Position numbers and translations under genes: made by a program. Positions 9,253-18,279 of a DNA stretch of 64,000 nt are shown here, piece by piece. The stretch is from CALBPI01 sp045110335 (GTDB taxonomy: Bacteria; Pseudomonadota; Gammaproteobacteria; Steroidobacterales; Woeseiaceae). The notes under the pieces were generated by a model. That model ran no database searches. It was not told the origin of the DNA and was given only the letters and a program-made list of their open reading frames with translations. Position 1 is the stretch's first letter. Each line of letters starts with the position of its first letter. The DNA lies in assembly GCA_045110335.1 (NCBI GenBank), contig JBGCGB010000054.1:7491-71490 (forward strand). The letters run 5' to 3'.

Positions 9253-10674
9253 TTAGAATATCTTACCGGGATTCATGATGCCCTTCGGATCAATGGCTTG
9301 CTTCATGGCGTGCATCGTTCGCAAGGCAGCGGCATTCTTGTACCGCTCCAAATCACCTTTTTTCAGCTGTCCGACCCCATGCTCGGCACTAAAACTACCG
9401 CCCATTTCAGCGGCAGCTGCATGCACACAATCAGATAAAGTGGCTGACCATTGCTCACGCCATGCCGATGCTTCGGCACCTTCGGGTGCCAGCAAGTTGT
9501 AGTGCAAATTACCGTCACCGATATGCCCATAAACGGATTGATACGGCGCGGCCAGATCCGCAAGTTGCGGCGCGACTTTGAGCATGTAAGCAGGAATGCT
9601 TGAGATACGCACAGAAATATCATGTTTGATCGCACCACCGGCGAGCTTCTCTGCTTCCGGTACAGACTCGCGCAGTCGCCAGAGGGACTGTCGCTGTGCG
9701 CCGGATTCAGCAAGCACGCCATCGGTAACCAAGCCCTGCTCCATCCCGTCGGTGATCAGTTGTTCGACGCTGTCGCGGAAGTGCTCATCGACGGCAGGCG
9801 ATGCCAATTCCATCAAAACAAAGTGCTGACCATCCGAACCCAACGGATCGGTTGCCCCCTCGACATGCTGCAACACCAAATCCAAAGAACGGCGGCTGAC
9901 ATATTCAAAAGACGAGACGGCGTCGCCGGACGATTTGCGGGCCATGCCCAACAGTTTGCACGCTGCGTCCGGATCGGCAACCGCTAGCCATGCGGTTTCT
10001 ACCGTGCGAATGGCCGGAAACAGTTTTACGACGGCACCGGTAATGACACCAAGCGTGCCCTCTGCGCCCATAAAGAGGGACTTCAGATCCAGACCCGTAT
10101 TGTCTTTTCTGAGCCCGGTCAGGCCATCAATGATTTCACCGTCGGGCAAGACGACCTCCAACCCCAACGTCAACTCTCGTGCCGTGCCATATCGCAGTAC
10201 GGCGAGGCCACCCGCGTTGGTGGAAAGGTTGCCGCCGATTTGGCATGAGCCTTCCGAACCCATACTCAACGGAAACAATAACCCGGCTTCATCAGCTGCC
10301 TGCTGAGCCTTGGCCAGAATCACGCCGGCATCCAGCGTCATCGTGTGGCCAACGGGGTCGAGCCCACGAATGGTATTCATACGCGAAAGTGACAAGACCA
10401 CTTGCGAGCCATCACTCGACGGCGTTGCGCCCCCACAGTAACCGGTGTTGCCGCCTTGTGGGACCACACCGATACCGGCGTCAAAACACACCTTCATCAC
10501 GCGCGACACTTCATCAACGTTGGCGGGGCGCACGATGAGTGCGGCTTTGCCTTCATAAAGCCGACGCTCATCAATCAAATAGCCAGGCTGATCGGCGGCA
10601 TCATCAACGATGCCCTTCTCACCCACAATGGCACGGATCTCGGATAGCGCCTTGGTCTCAGTCCCAGTCGCCAT
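9253..10674 (-). CDS. FAD-linked oxidase, D-2-hydroxyglutarate/D-lactate dehydrogenase type
   Basis: This 473-residue protein of the FAD-binding PCMH/GlcD class has a PP-loop-like PQGGNTGYCGGATP, the GGNLSTNAGG and MGAEGTLGVITG motifs, and C-terminal HIGDGNLHYN and SAEHGVGQLKK. Family members oxidise D-2-hydroxyacids in the cytoplasm and pass electrons on. The ATG at 10674 overlaps the serA stop as TGATG, indicating translational coupling. Bacterial SerA makes D-2-hydroxyglutarate as a by-product and D-2-hydroxyglutarate dehydrogenase recycles it. The operon with serA therefore favours that activity over D-lactate oxidation. Confidence 0.88.
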   Translation of the reverse strand: MATGTETKALSEIRAIVGEKGIVDDAADQPGYLIDERRLYEGKAALIVRPANVDEVSRVMKVCFDAGIGVVPQGGNTGYCGGATPSSDGSQVVLSLSRMNTIRGLDPVGHTMTLDAGVILAKAQQAADEAGLLFPLSMGSEGSCQIGGNLSTNAGGLAVLRYGTARELTLGLEVVLPDGEIIDGLTGLRKDNTGLDLKSLFMGAEGTLGVITGAVVKLFPAIRTVETAWLAVADPDAACKLLGMARKSSGDAVSSFEYVSRRSLDLVLQHVEGATDPLGSDGQHFVLMELASPAVDEHFRDSVEQLITDGMEQGLVTDGVLAESGAQRQSLWRLRESVPEAEKLAGGAIKHDISVRISSIPAYMLKVAPQLADLAAPYQSVYGHIGDGNLHYNLLAPEGAEASAWREQWSATLSDCVHAAAAEMGGSFSAEHGVGQLKKGDLERYKNAAALRTMHAMKQAIDPKGIMNPGKIF

Positions 10675-11903
10675 CAATGCAGCAGTCTCGCGCGAATCGT
10701 TCCGTCCAGCGCTTTCAGTTCAGCCATCAACTCGGCCGGCGATTCTACATCGACATCCATCACGACGTAACCGATTGCATTAGAGGTTTGCAGGTACTGG
10801 GCGGCAATGTTGATCTTGCGGTCCGAAAAGACCTGGTTAATCCGTTGAAGATGACCGGGTTCGTTGCGATGGATGTGCAAGATTCGTGTGTGATTGAGAT
10901 TATCCGGCAGCGAAGCTTGTGGAAAATTAACAGCCGAAGCGGTCGTACCGGTATCGCTGTAACGAATCATCTTGCCGGCCACTTCGCTCGCGATGTTTTG
11001 TTGCGCCTCTTGCGTGCTACCGCCAATGTGTGGCGTCAAAATGACATTGTCATGACGGCGCAGCGGAGAATCGAATTGCTCGGTATTCGCCTTTGGCTCT
11101 GTGGGAAACACATCGAGTGCGGCACCCGACAATGCGCCACTGTCGAGTGCGCTGTCCAGCGCATCGATATCAACAATATCGCCACGTGAAGCATTGACCA
11201 AAACGCTCCCGGGCTTCATGAGCCCGAGCTCTTTGGCCCCGATCATTCCGGACGTGACCGGCGTCGACGGCACATGCAGTGAGACGACATCCGACTCACT
11301 AAGCAGCGCGGTCAAACCGTTGGCGGCTTCTGCATTACCCAACGGCAACTTGTGTTCGATGTCGTGAAAACGCACTTTCATGCCGAGCGACTCAGCCAAC
11401 ACACTGAGCTGGGTGCCAATATGACCGTAACCGACGATACCCAGCCTCTTGCCACGAACCTCATAGGCATCGTTCGCACTTTTCAACCATTCACCGCGAT
11501 GCGCCGCTGCATTCTTCTCCGGAATACCGCGTAGCAGCATGATGATTTCTGCGAGCACCAATTCTGCGACACTTCGTGTATTGGAAAACGGTGAGTTAAA
11601 GACCGGCACGCCCGCCGCTTCCGCCGCTGCAAGATCAACTTGATTCGTGCCAATGCAAAAGCAACCGACACCAATCAGTTTGGGCGCAGCTGCAATCACT
11701 TCTGCCGTTAGCTGTGTTCTGGAACGGATACCAATAAAATGCGCCTGTGCCAGTGACGCTTTTAGCGCTTCTCCGGACAATGACTGCTTATGTTGCTCAA
11801 CGTTGGTATAGCCGGACGCACTTAGCGTTTCCAGTGCAGCAGTGTGAATACCTTCCAGCAACAAGAACCGGATGTGATCCTTGTCGAGTGATAGCGTCGC
11901 CAT
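10674..11903 (-). CDS. serA: D-3-phosphoglycerate dehydrogenase
   Basis: The 409-residue enzyme matches the E. coli SerA length class (about 410). The NAD-binding Rossmann motif GIVGYGHIGTQ lies near residue 154. The catalytic Arg (NASRGDIVD), Glu and His (LTPHIGGST) are visible. A C-terminal ACT domain (LHIHRNEPGHLQRINQVF onward, about residues 340-409) gives serine feedback inhibition in the family. It catalyses the first step of serine synthesis. It is the first gene of a three-gene minus-strand unit with the FAD-linked dehydrogenase and the FFLEELY-like protein. Confidence 0.95.
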   Translation of the reverse strand: MATLSLDKDHIRFLLLEGIHTAALETLSASGYTNVEQHKQSLSGEALKASLAQAHFIGIRSRTQLTAEVIAAAPKLIGVGCFCIGTNQVDLAAAEAAGVPVFNSPFSNTRSVAELVLAEIIMLLRGIPEKNAAAHRGEWLKSANDAYEVRGKRLGIVGYGHIGTQLSVLAESLGMKVRFHDIEHKLPLGNAEAANGLTALLSESDVVSLHVPSTPVTSGMIGAKELGLMKPGSVLVNASRGDIVDIDALDSALDSGALSGAALDVFPTEPKANTEQFDSPLRRHDNVILTPHIGGSTQEAQQNIASEVAGKMIRYSDTGTTASAVNFPQASLPDNLNHTRILHIHRNEPGHLQRINQVFSDRKINIAAQYLQTSNAIGYVVMDVDVESPAELMAELKALDGTIRARLLH

Positions 11904-12125
11904 ATTTGCGGGTCCAGGTCGATTGACAAGCCCCTATGATACGGTGAAATCAGATCACAAACGATTACATCGGCAACCGGCTAGTATGCGCCGCATGACC
12001 GACACCGTCTGGCGAGCATCAAATCGTTGAAGTTGGCTGCGGATATGAAGTCCCGATTGGCATGAAGACGTATACCGGGTCTCATACCTGATCCATTCTC
12101 CACGCCCGGAGGCCTTGTTGAAAAA

Positions 12126-12728
12126 CTATTCGACCAATGTGTGACAGGCTTGGATCGATCGGATTTGTAGCTCGAATGGTTCAGGTTCGCCGTCATGAAT
12201 AATGATGTACATGGATCGAGTCTTAGCCGGTTCATACGCCGGTGCGCGAACCGGATGACCGTTCACAACAGGTCTTAGTTCTGACAGCATGACGGTTTTA
12301 TTAACCCAGTTGCCGGCGTCAAGGTCGGCCAATGCGGTATGGTAAGTCAAACGCCTATTGCGGTAGAACAAACCCGTCGCCATAGTCACGTCATAGGATC
12401 TGGCGTCTGGCAAGAATTCCAATACGAGCCGGTCGGCATCAGTCATGACCTCCGAGTCGATAGCGATATTCACTGCGGAGAATGCATCCTCAATCTCGGT
12501 CAATCGGCCTCGAAAAGAGAGACTGCCCTCGGTCAACTCGATCTCACTGAGCGATAGCGCTAGATTCTCGGTATCGCCCACGACTCGCCAGTTGGAGAGA
12601 TCCTGAACATCCGCGGCATCAAAAATTGACGTACATGTCAGCGCTGAGCCCGACACAGACAATGGCTGGCACAACCATAGCCCAATCACCAGAGCCTGGC
12701 TTAGACGAATGTATGTCTTAACGTTCAT
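12126..12728 (-). CDS. Exported CIA30-like domain protein
   Basis: This 200-residue protein has a signal peptide (hydrophobic core about residues 10-28, ending near SGSA). One compact beta-rich domain follows, with W...VVGDTENLALS, LSFRGRL and a Y-rich strand region. The pattern resembles the CIA30/galactose-binding-like fold, but no catalytic motif is seen. It is divergent from the AraC-family regulator (113 bp between starts), so the two may share control. Function unknown; a periplasmic ligand-binding role is only a guess. Confidence 0.6.
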   Translation of the reverse strand: MNVKTYIRLSQALVIGLWLCQPLSVSGSALTCTSIFDAADVQDLSNWRVVGDTENLALSLSEIELTEGSLSFRGRLTEIEDAFSAVNIAIDSEVMTDADRLVLEFLPDARSYDVTMATGLFYRNRRLTYHTALADLDAGNWVNKTVMLSELRPVVNGHPVRAPAYEPAKTRSMYIIIHDGEPEPFELQIRSIQACHTLVE

Positions 12729-12841
12729 AACGCCCTATAGCGTCATAATCCGTCGAAAGTTAAGCACAAAATCGCATCAGAGTAGCCGTCAAGACCAGGC
12801 CAATTGGCGTAACTTGTGCGATTTGGTATCGTTTGAACACA

Positions 12842-13660
12842 ATGTTGCCACAAACCAGTAAAGTCCTGATTCGAAAGCCCGTTGCCTCGCCATTGGGCGG
12901 GATCAGCCTCGCCGGTGTAGCACGGCGGGGGATCGGCGTACCCGTCCCCAACCGCATCCTGAACCGCCACTCCCTGGTCTATGTATTTGGTGGCGACGGA
13001 TACTATACCGACGAAACCGTGAGCAACCATCCGATTGAGCCGGGGGACTTGATTCAACTGCTGCCCAACACGCGGCACGGCTATGGCCCTCGAAGCGGCC
13101 GCAATTGGCATGAGGTCTATATTATTTTTGAAGGACCGGTGTTCGATTTATGGCAGCAACAGAAATGCCTCGAAATCGGCGGGCCTATCCGCAGCTTGCG
13201 GCCAATAGACTATTGGCGCGATCGTTTTTTGGAGGCCATTGGTGAAGGCCAGGACGAAGGTAATCTTGGATCTGCCGCGGAGGTTGTTCGCATTCAATCT
13301 TTGCTCGTCGATATCCACAATGCGCTTCAAGGACACCAGCACGAAGAATCGCTCTGGTTACGAGAAGCCAAGCAGTCGATCGCTGTAACCGACTCAGTCA
13401 AAGAAGCCGCCGAAGAACTCTGCATCGGTTATGAGTCTTTCCGAAAGCGCTTTCGCAAGCTCTACGGCATCCCCCCCGCGAAGTACCGCGCCACACTCGA
13501 AATGCAAAAAGCTTGCGACCTGTTGACGCAAACAACGCTTAGCGTCAAAGCAATATCAGCGGAACTCGCTTACTGCGATGAATTCCACTTCAGTAAACGT
13601 TTCAGCCAGATTGTGGGTTGCTCTCCCCGGACTTATCGAAGCCGGACTACCGAAAACTAG
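12842..13660 (+). CDS. AraC-family transcriptional regulator
   Basis: The 272-residue regulator has an N-terminal cupin-like effector domain (about residues 15-110; GDLIQLLPNTRHGYGP). The C-terminal double helix-turn-helix (about residues 175-270) has VKEAAEELCIGYESFRKRFRK and the signature CDEFHFSKRFSQIVGCSPRTYR. An in-frame TTG lies 9 bp upstream, but the ATG at 12842 is preferred. It converges on the symporter gene: the two stop codons share the palindrome CTAG at 13657-13660. It probably activates the neighbouring symporter/TonB receptor pair in response to a sugar (inference). Confidence 0.9.
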   Translation: MLPQTSKVLIRKPVASPLGGISLAGVARRGIGVPVPNRILNRHSLVYVFGGDGYYTDETVSNHPIEPGDLIQLLPNTRHGYGPRSGRNWHEVYIIFEGPVFDLWQQQKCLEIGGPIRSLRPIDYWRDRFLEAIGEGQDEGNLGSAAEVVRIQSLLVDIHNALQGHQHEESLWLREAKQSIAVTDSVKEAAEELCIGYESFRKRFRKLYGIPPAKYRATLEMQKACDLLTQTTLSVKAISAELAYCDEFHFSKRFSQIVGCSPRTYRSRTTEN

Positions 13661-15096
13661 GTCGTCACCGCGTTAGACTTTCGCCAAACAGGTTCCGCCT
13701 TTTGGCCAAACACGACCCGGTTAACCAACAGCGAAACACCAATACAAAACAGCAGCGTCACGAACATGCTATGGATGTAGTGGAACGGTTTTAGCGACAG
13801 CGTGAGATAACCATACAACGCGACGCCAGTCACAACACCAACGATCGCCGCCTTTGCATTCACATTACGGAACACTAGCGCAACGATAAAGGCTGCCAAA
13901 ATAGGCATTGATAGGAAGCCAAATCGTTCCTGAAGAATATTGATCAGGCTTTCCTCGTTTTGATAAACGGTAACCATGGCGAGACCGATAACGGTCATGA
14001 TGATAGAAACAATGCCACTCAGCAGTGGAATGTTTTTGACTTTCTTAACGTAAGCCTCGTGAATATCGCAGACATAGAGTGCAGCTGACGCGTTTAGAAT
14101 ACTGTTGAACGACGTCAACGCCGCCGCGGCCAAGGCCGCTGCAAAAGCACCCGACAACCAGCCCGGCAGAAGATCGCCAACAATTCGACCGTAGGCGGCG
14201 TCATTGATATCACCGTACAGCTTGTACGCCACGATACCGGGAACCGTCACGATCACCGGCACGATCAACAGTCGAATCCCGGCCGCCGCCAGTACGCCTT
14301 TTCGCGCTTCTTTGACATTCGGCGCGGCCATCGCGCGCTGGGTAATCGTTTGGTTGGTGCTCCAGTAGAACACCTGAATAAACAGCATCCCCGTCAGCAA
14401 GGTATGCCATGGAATAGGCGAGTTATTGTCACCGAGCAGCGTGAGCCGCTCTGCGGGTACGCCGGAAAGATCGAAGTTGATCGCATCCAGCGCCAAATAG
14501 ACGAGCAACAGTGCCAATGAAAGGATGAGCACGCCGCTGTAAGTGTCAGAGACCGCAACCGCGCGCAAGCCGCCCAGAATCGCGTAAGCGGCGCCAACGG
14601 CGGCGAACGTCATCGCCACGAAAATCAGGGGAATATCGACATCGAACATCGACAACATAAACAGTGACCCGCCGTATAAGACCGCCGGCAGAAAGATAAA
14701 CAGATTGCCCATGATAAAGAGGACAGAGATCAATGCCCGGATGTGCTTGTCGCCGTATTTCTTCTGCAACAGCTCAGTGGTCGTCGTGCAATTGTTCTTG
14801 TAGTAGATCGGCAGGAATACAAACGCCAAAATGAACAAACCAGCAACAGCCGCAAACTCCCACCAGGCCAACAACAGCATCTGGTTGCCGTTCATACCCA
14901 CCAATTGGTCGGTCGAGAGATTGGTCAACGTGATCGATCCGGCAACGAAGTACCAGGCAAGCCCGCCGTTGGCCAGGAAATAGTCCTTGCCCGAACTGCG
15001 ACTGCCGGCGACTGCTTTCCTACATTTCAAGTAGGTTAAGAAGCCGATAAGTGCGGTGATGCCGACGAACACGGCAACCTGTACTGAATTGATCAT
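13657..15096 (-). CDS. Sodium/solute symporter (SSS family), second copy
   Basis: The 479-residue multi-spanning protein has the SSS motifs DYFLANGGLAWYFVAGS and TNLSTDQLVGMNG near residues 35-65. It is the same subfamily as the symporter at 10-1713 but clearly diverged. The ATG at 15096 is chosen because a GGGGG run ends 5 bp before it; an in-frame TTG at 15111 lacks such a site. It follows the TonB receptor on the same strand, separated by two hairpins, one of which looks like an intrinsic terminator. It probably moves into the cytoplasm what the receptor brings to the periplasm. Confidence 0.9.
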   Translation of the reverse strand: MINSVQVAVFVGITALIGFLTYLKCRKAVAGSRSSGKDYFLANGGLAWYFVAGSITLTNLSTDQLVGMNGNQMLLLAWWEFAAVAGLFILAFVFLPIYYKNNCTTTTELLQKKYGDKHIRALISVLFIMGNLFIFLPAVLYGGSLFMLSMFDVDIPLIFVAMTFAAVGAAYAILGGLRAVAVSDTYSGVLILSLALLLVYLALDAINFDLSGVPAERLTLLGDNNSPIPWHTLLTGMLFIQVFYWSTNQTITQRAMAAPNVKEARKGVLAAAGIRLLIVPVIVTVPGIVAYKLYGDINDAAYGRIVGDLLPGWLSGAFAAALAAAALTSFNSILNASAALYVCDIHEAYVKKVKNIPLLSGIVSIIMTVIGLAMVTVYQNEESLINILQERFGFLSMPILAAFIVALVFRNVNAKAAIVGVVTGVALYGYLTLSLKPFHYIHSMFVTLLFCIGVSLLVNRVVFGQKAEPVWRKSNAVTT

Positions 15097-15109
15097 GAAA
15101 TCCCCCAAC

Positions 15110-15140
15110 AAAAAGGCGATGCAGGGTCACTGCATCGCCT
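15110..15140 (-). terminator. Intrinsic terminator/attenuator between receptor and symporter
   Basis: On the minus strand, AGGCGATGCAG and CTGCATCGCCT form a perfect 11-bp stem with a 5-nt loop (15114-15140), followed at once by TTTTTG. This arrangement ends just before the symporter's Shine-Dalgarno run at 15102-15106. It should reduce or terminate read-through from the TonB receptor gene. Confidence 0.75.
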
Positions 15141-15160
15141 CGATTATACGCGCTTAAAGA

Positions 15161-15190
15161 CTGCCGATGGCGGGTGACCACCATCGGCAG
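15161..15190. terminator. Second hairpin 8 bp after the TonB receptor stop
   Basis: CTGCCGATGG and CCATCGGCAG form a perfect 10-bp stem around a 10-nt loop. On the minus strand it is followed by TCTTTAAG, a weak T-tract. Together with the hairpin at 15114-15140 it makes a tandem structure in the 102-bp gap between receptor and symporter. It may terminate transcription or protect the receptor mRNA 3' end. Confidence 0.6.
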
Positions 15191-15198
15191 ACATCATC

Positions 15199-18081
15199 TT
15201 AGAAGCTTGCGCGTGCGCCGATGGTGTAGCGAGCACCGGTGCTTTCGTACGTCAGGAAGCGATTACGGAAGCGAGAGAAGTCGCGTGTCTCTTCTTCTGT
15301 AATGTTGATCGCCTCGACAAATACCTGAATGGTATCGGTGACGTAGAACGACGCAGACATGTCCAACTGACCGAAGTCTTCGCGGTTACGCGGCTCACTG
15401 AAATCAGCGAAACACTGGAACAGGAACTCATCGCGATAGTTGTATGCGATACGTGCCTGGAACCGGTCGTTCTCATAGAAGCCGCTGATGTTGTAAGAGT
15501 TCGGGGACAAACCGTTGTAGTCGCAATCAGACGCGCCCGAGTTCGGATCACGATCAATATTGCTGGTTACGTAGGTGTAGTTGAACGCCGCACCGAAATC
15601 ACTCCAGAAACCGGGCAGATTATCGAAGGTTTTCTGAGCGGCAAATTCTACACCGGAGATGCTGCCTTCTTCGCCATTACGCTGACGCGTATCCTGGAAA
15701 TCAACCGAAATGGTCTCGTCCTCTGTACGACCGCCATTGCCAGCCGGGAAGATGATATCGCGAGCAACCGGAAGCGTTTGAGCTTCTAGGAAGTTCTCGA
15801 ACTCTTTATGGAAACCGGCAATACCAACAAAGGTCACGTCATCGAAGTACCATTCGAACGACACATCATAGTTAGTTGACTCAAACGCTTCGAGGAACGG
15901 GTTACCGCCGCCACTGGTCGGCGCATTCGAACGACCACCGAACGTATTGTTCACGCCGAGTGCAGTCAGCGTCGGACGCGTTACTGACTCGGAGTAACTG
16001 AAGCGAAGGATAGACTCGTCGGTCGGCTCAACTTTAATGTTCAAAGATGGCAGGAAGTTAATGTAGTCATTGCGGACTTCCAATGGTGCCGTCGGACCGA
16101 AGTCGATTTCCAACTGCGTATCACCTGCTGACTCGCGGAAAGCAACAACCGGCTGATCAACACCGACCGAAACCGTCTCGGTTTCGACGATTCTGAAGCC
16201 AATCTCTGCAGACCACGGCAGTTGACCGTCGAAGTCACCTTCCCATTCCGTGTTCAGGAACAGCGACGTGGTGTCTTCTTCAACTCCGAAGCTTGCACCC
16301 GGGTTCAATTCCGGCGTGTAGAAACCGTAGATTGAGTTACCGGCAGCGTTTCGACGCGCAATCAAATCCGCGTTGATCGCAGCTTGCGCGGGCGTCAGCA
16401 CGTTCCCGGCACCGAAGCGCTCCGGATTGTTGATGTTCGCGTCGCTATTCAGCGCGGTGAACGCATCTGCAAAACTAAACTGCAGGATTTGGTTCGGCAC
16501 TTGATCCGCACCAGAGACACCGCTCAAGAATCCACCGAAAGAGAATGGCGAGAGAATTGAAGGATCTGCTGCAACGTTATAACCACAATACGCACAGAAG
16601 ATGTTGCCACCCTGTGTCGGTGCAAAGTTATCAAACACGTTTTGATTCTTGTCGCGCTTGACCATGTTGAAACCGAATCCGATGGCTTGCAACGGACCGC
16701 GAGCAACCAACCAGTCGCCGGTAATCTTGGCTTCAACGATGTCATCATCCACTTCCGTACGATTCACGTTAACGAAGTGAAGGCGCTGGATCGATGTATC
16801 CGTAAGTCCGGCCAAGTTTGTGATCGTGGTAATACCATCGTCATTTGGCAGCTGAATCAACGGAGACGTCGGTGCCAGCGCGCCGATGACGACGAACGGG
16901 TTCGTGCCATCACGCGTTGCTTCGGAAACGGAAGCATCGAAGTTCAACGTCAGCGTATCGGTGACAGACCAGTCGAAGTTCAAACCAATCAATGAGGTGT
17001 CCGCAACACGGTTGTTTGATGTCAGCACGTTGTCGTTTTGTGACAACCCAACCTGACCCGCGATAGCCGGGTTACGACCCTGGAAATCAACACCGGGCCG
17101 ACTGAAAGAAACAACGGTACCGTTGGCATCAACAACCGGATCAATAAATGGCGGGCTGAAGAAACCGGAGAACTGCGTATCGGTAGACTGAATATCCAGC
17201 TCGGAGAACAACGCGTCCAACGAGATGGTCATCCGATCATTCGGGCTGAACTGAGCGGACCCGTTGATGGTCAAACGCTCTCTATCCTGGATGTCACGAC
17301 TAAAAATGGCTTGCTGCTGCACGCGACCACTGGCCAAGCCACCGATAGCGCCTGCACCCAGTCCGGTAGAAGTCTCTGGCGCATCGACAATCGTTGCGCC
17401 TGTGCGCTCAGCGAAACCGTTGGTTAATGCGCGATCGCGCTGACTCTTACGATCCGAGTAGGAAGCACCCAGCAAGAAACCCAATGTCGTATCGTCGTTG
17501 GTCCATGAAGCAACACCGGTCACGTCCGGGCTAGCTTTGTCACGCAATTGGTCAAAAATACCGGCAGCGGACACATTGAAGCTAGTGCCTGGTCGGTCAA
17601 AAGGCCGTGCGGTAACTACATTGACGTTCGCACCGATACCACCGGAAGGCAGATCAGCGGATGAAGTCTTGTAGACCTCCGCGCGCTGGATGATGTCCGA
17701 TGCCAAAACATCGAATGAGAATTCACGACCGGCGTTGTCAGTCGCAATTTGCCGGCCATTTAAGGTGACAAAGTTGAACTCCGGGCCAAGGCCACGGACA
17801 GTTATGAATTGGCCTTCGCCGCCACTTCGGTCGATGGCAACACCGGTGATACGCTGGAGCGCTTCGGCGACGTTCGTATCCGGAAATTTGCCGACGTCTT
17901 CGGCGGAAATCGCATCAACGACCTGACTCGCGTCTCTTTTTACATCAAGCGATTGCTTGAGACTGCCACGAATACCTGTGACCACAACCTCATCAATCGG
18001 CTCTTCAGCCTGCGCTACGGCATCGGCCGCTGGCAACACGAGCGCGAGCGCGCTTGCCCAAACCCAATGAAGGTTCTTCAT
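15199..18081 (-). CDS. TonB-dependent receptor, carbohydrate (Xanthomonas/Caulobacter) type
   Basis: This 960-residue receptor has a signal peptide ending near VAQAEE. The TonB box and N-terminal signature IDEVVVTGIRGSLKQSLDVKR and DVGKFPDTNVAEALQRI characterise the large TonB-dependent receptors linked to sugar uptake in Xanthomonas and Caulobacter. The plug is followed by a long barrel ending GARASF, with terminal Phe. A GGGGG run at 18087-18091 lies 5 bp before the ATG. It is followed by a symporter on the same strand, with an AraC regulator convergent beyond. The substrate is not readable from sequence; a glycan or oligosaccharide is likely. Confidence 0.93.
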   Translation of the reverse strand: MKNLHWVWASALALVLPAADAVAQAEEPIDEVVVTGIRGSLKQSLDVKRDASQVVDAISAEDVGKFPDTNVAEALQRITGVAIDRSGGEGQFITVRGLGPEFNFVTLNGRQIATDNAGREFSFDVLASDIIQRAEVYKTSSADLPSGGIGANVNVVTARPFDRPGTSFNVSAAGIFDQLRDKASPDVTGVASWTNDDTTLGFLLGASYSDRKSQRDRALTNGFAERTGATIVDAPETSTGLGAGAIGGLASGRVQQQAIFSRDIQDRERLTINGSAQFSPNDRMTISLDALFSELDIQSTDTQFSGFFSPPFIDPVVDANGTVVSFSRPGVDFQGRNPAIAGQVGLSQNDNVLTSNNRVADTSLIGLNFDWSVTDTLTLNFDASVSEATRDGTNPFVVIGALAPTSPLIQLPNDDGITTITNLAGLTDTSIQRLHFVNVNRTEVDDDIVEAKITGDWLVARGPLQAIGFGFNMVKRDKNQNVFDNFAPTQGGNIFCAYCGYNVAADPSILSPFSFGGFLSGVSGADQVPNQILQFSFADAFTALNSDANINNPERFGAGNVLTPAQAAINADLIARRNAAGNSIYGFYTPELNPGASFGVEEDTTSLFLNTEWEGDFDGQLPWSAEIGFRIVETETVSVGVDQPVVAFRESAGDTQLEIDFGPTAPLEVRNDYINFLPSLNIKVEPTDESILRFSYSESVTRPTLTALGVNNTFGGRSNAPTSGGGNPFLEAFESTNYDVSFEWYFDDVTFVGIAGFHKEFENFLEAQTLPVARDIIFPAGNGGRTEDETISVDFQDTRQRNGEEGSISGVEFAAQKTFDNLPGFWSDFGAAFNYTYVTSNIDRDPNSGASDCDYNGLSPNSYNISGFYENDRFQARIAYNYRDEFLFQCFADFSEPRNREDFGQLDMSASFYVTDTIQVFVEAINITEEETRDFSRFRNRFLTYESTGARYTIGARASF

Positions 18082-18229
18082 CTATTCCCCCTTGCGTCCC
18101 GGTCGGGACGTCGACTGCTTACGAAAACTGCTGAAACAGAACGAATTGTTGTTTGGTTACAACAAGGACATTATGCTTAATCAGCGCTATGTAACAGCCC
18201 AAAGGTAACGCCAGAAAGCGTCGCAGTGA

Positions 18230-18250
18230 ATGTTTGTTTTGGCCAAACAT
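18230..18250. promoter_or_regulatory. Inverted repeat upstream of the large TonB receptor
   Basis: ATGTTTG and CAAACAT are perfect inverted arms separated by 7 bp. A 10-bp palindrome TTTGGCCAAA (18238-18247) lies inside. The site is 149 bp upstream of the receptor start and just beyond the stop of the phosphoesterase gene. It could be an operator for a LacI-type or similar regulator, but no second copy in a promoter was found. Confidence 0.35.
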
Positions 18251-18279
18251 GTGTAATTTGGGGCATGGCTTTGTCATGT

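Noticed and set aside
13700..13712. TTTTGGCCAAACA, also present at 18237-18249, as a second operator copy
   Set aside because: The first copy lies within the symporter coding end, where the codons explain it. There is no promoter there for it to regulate.
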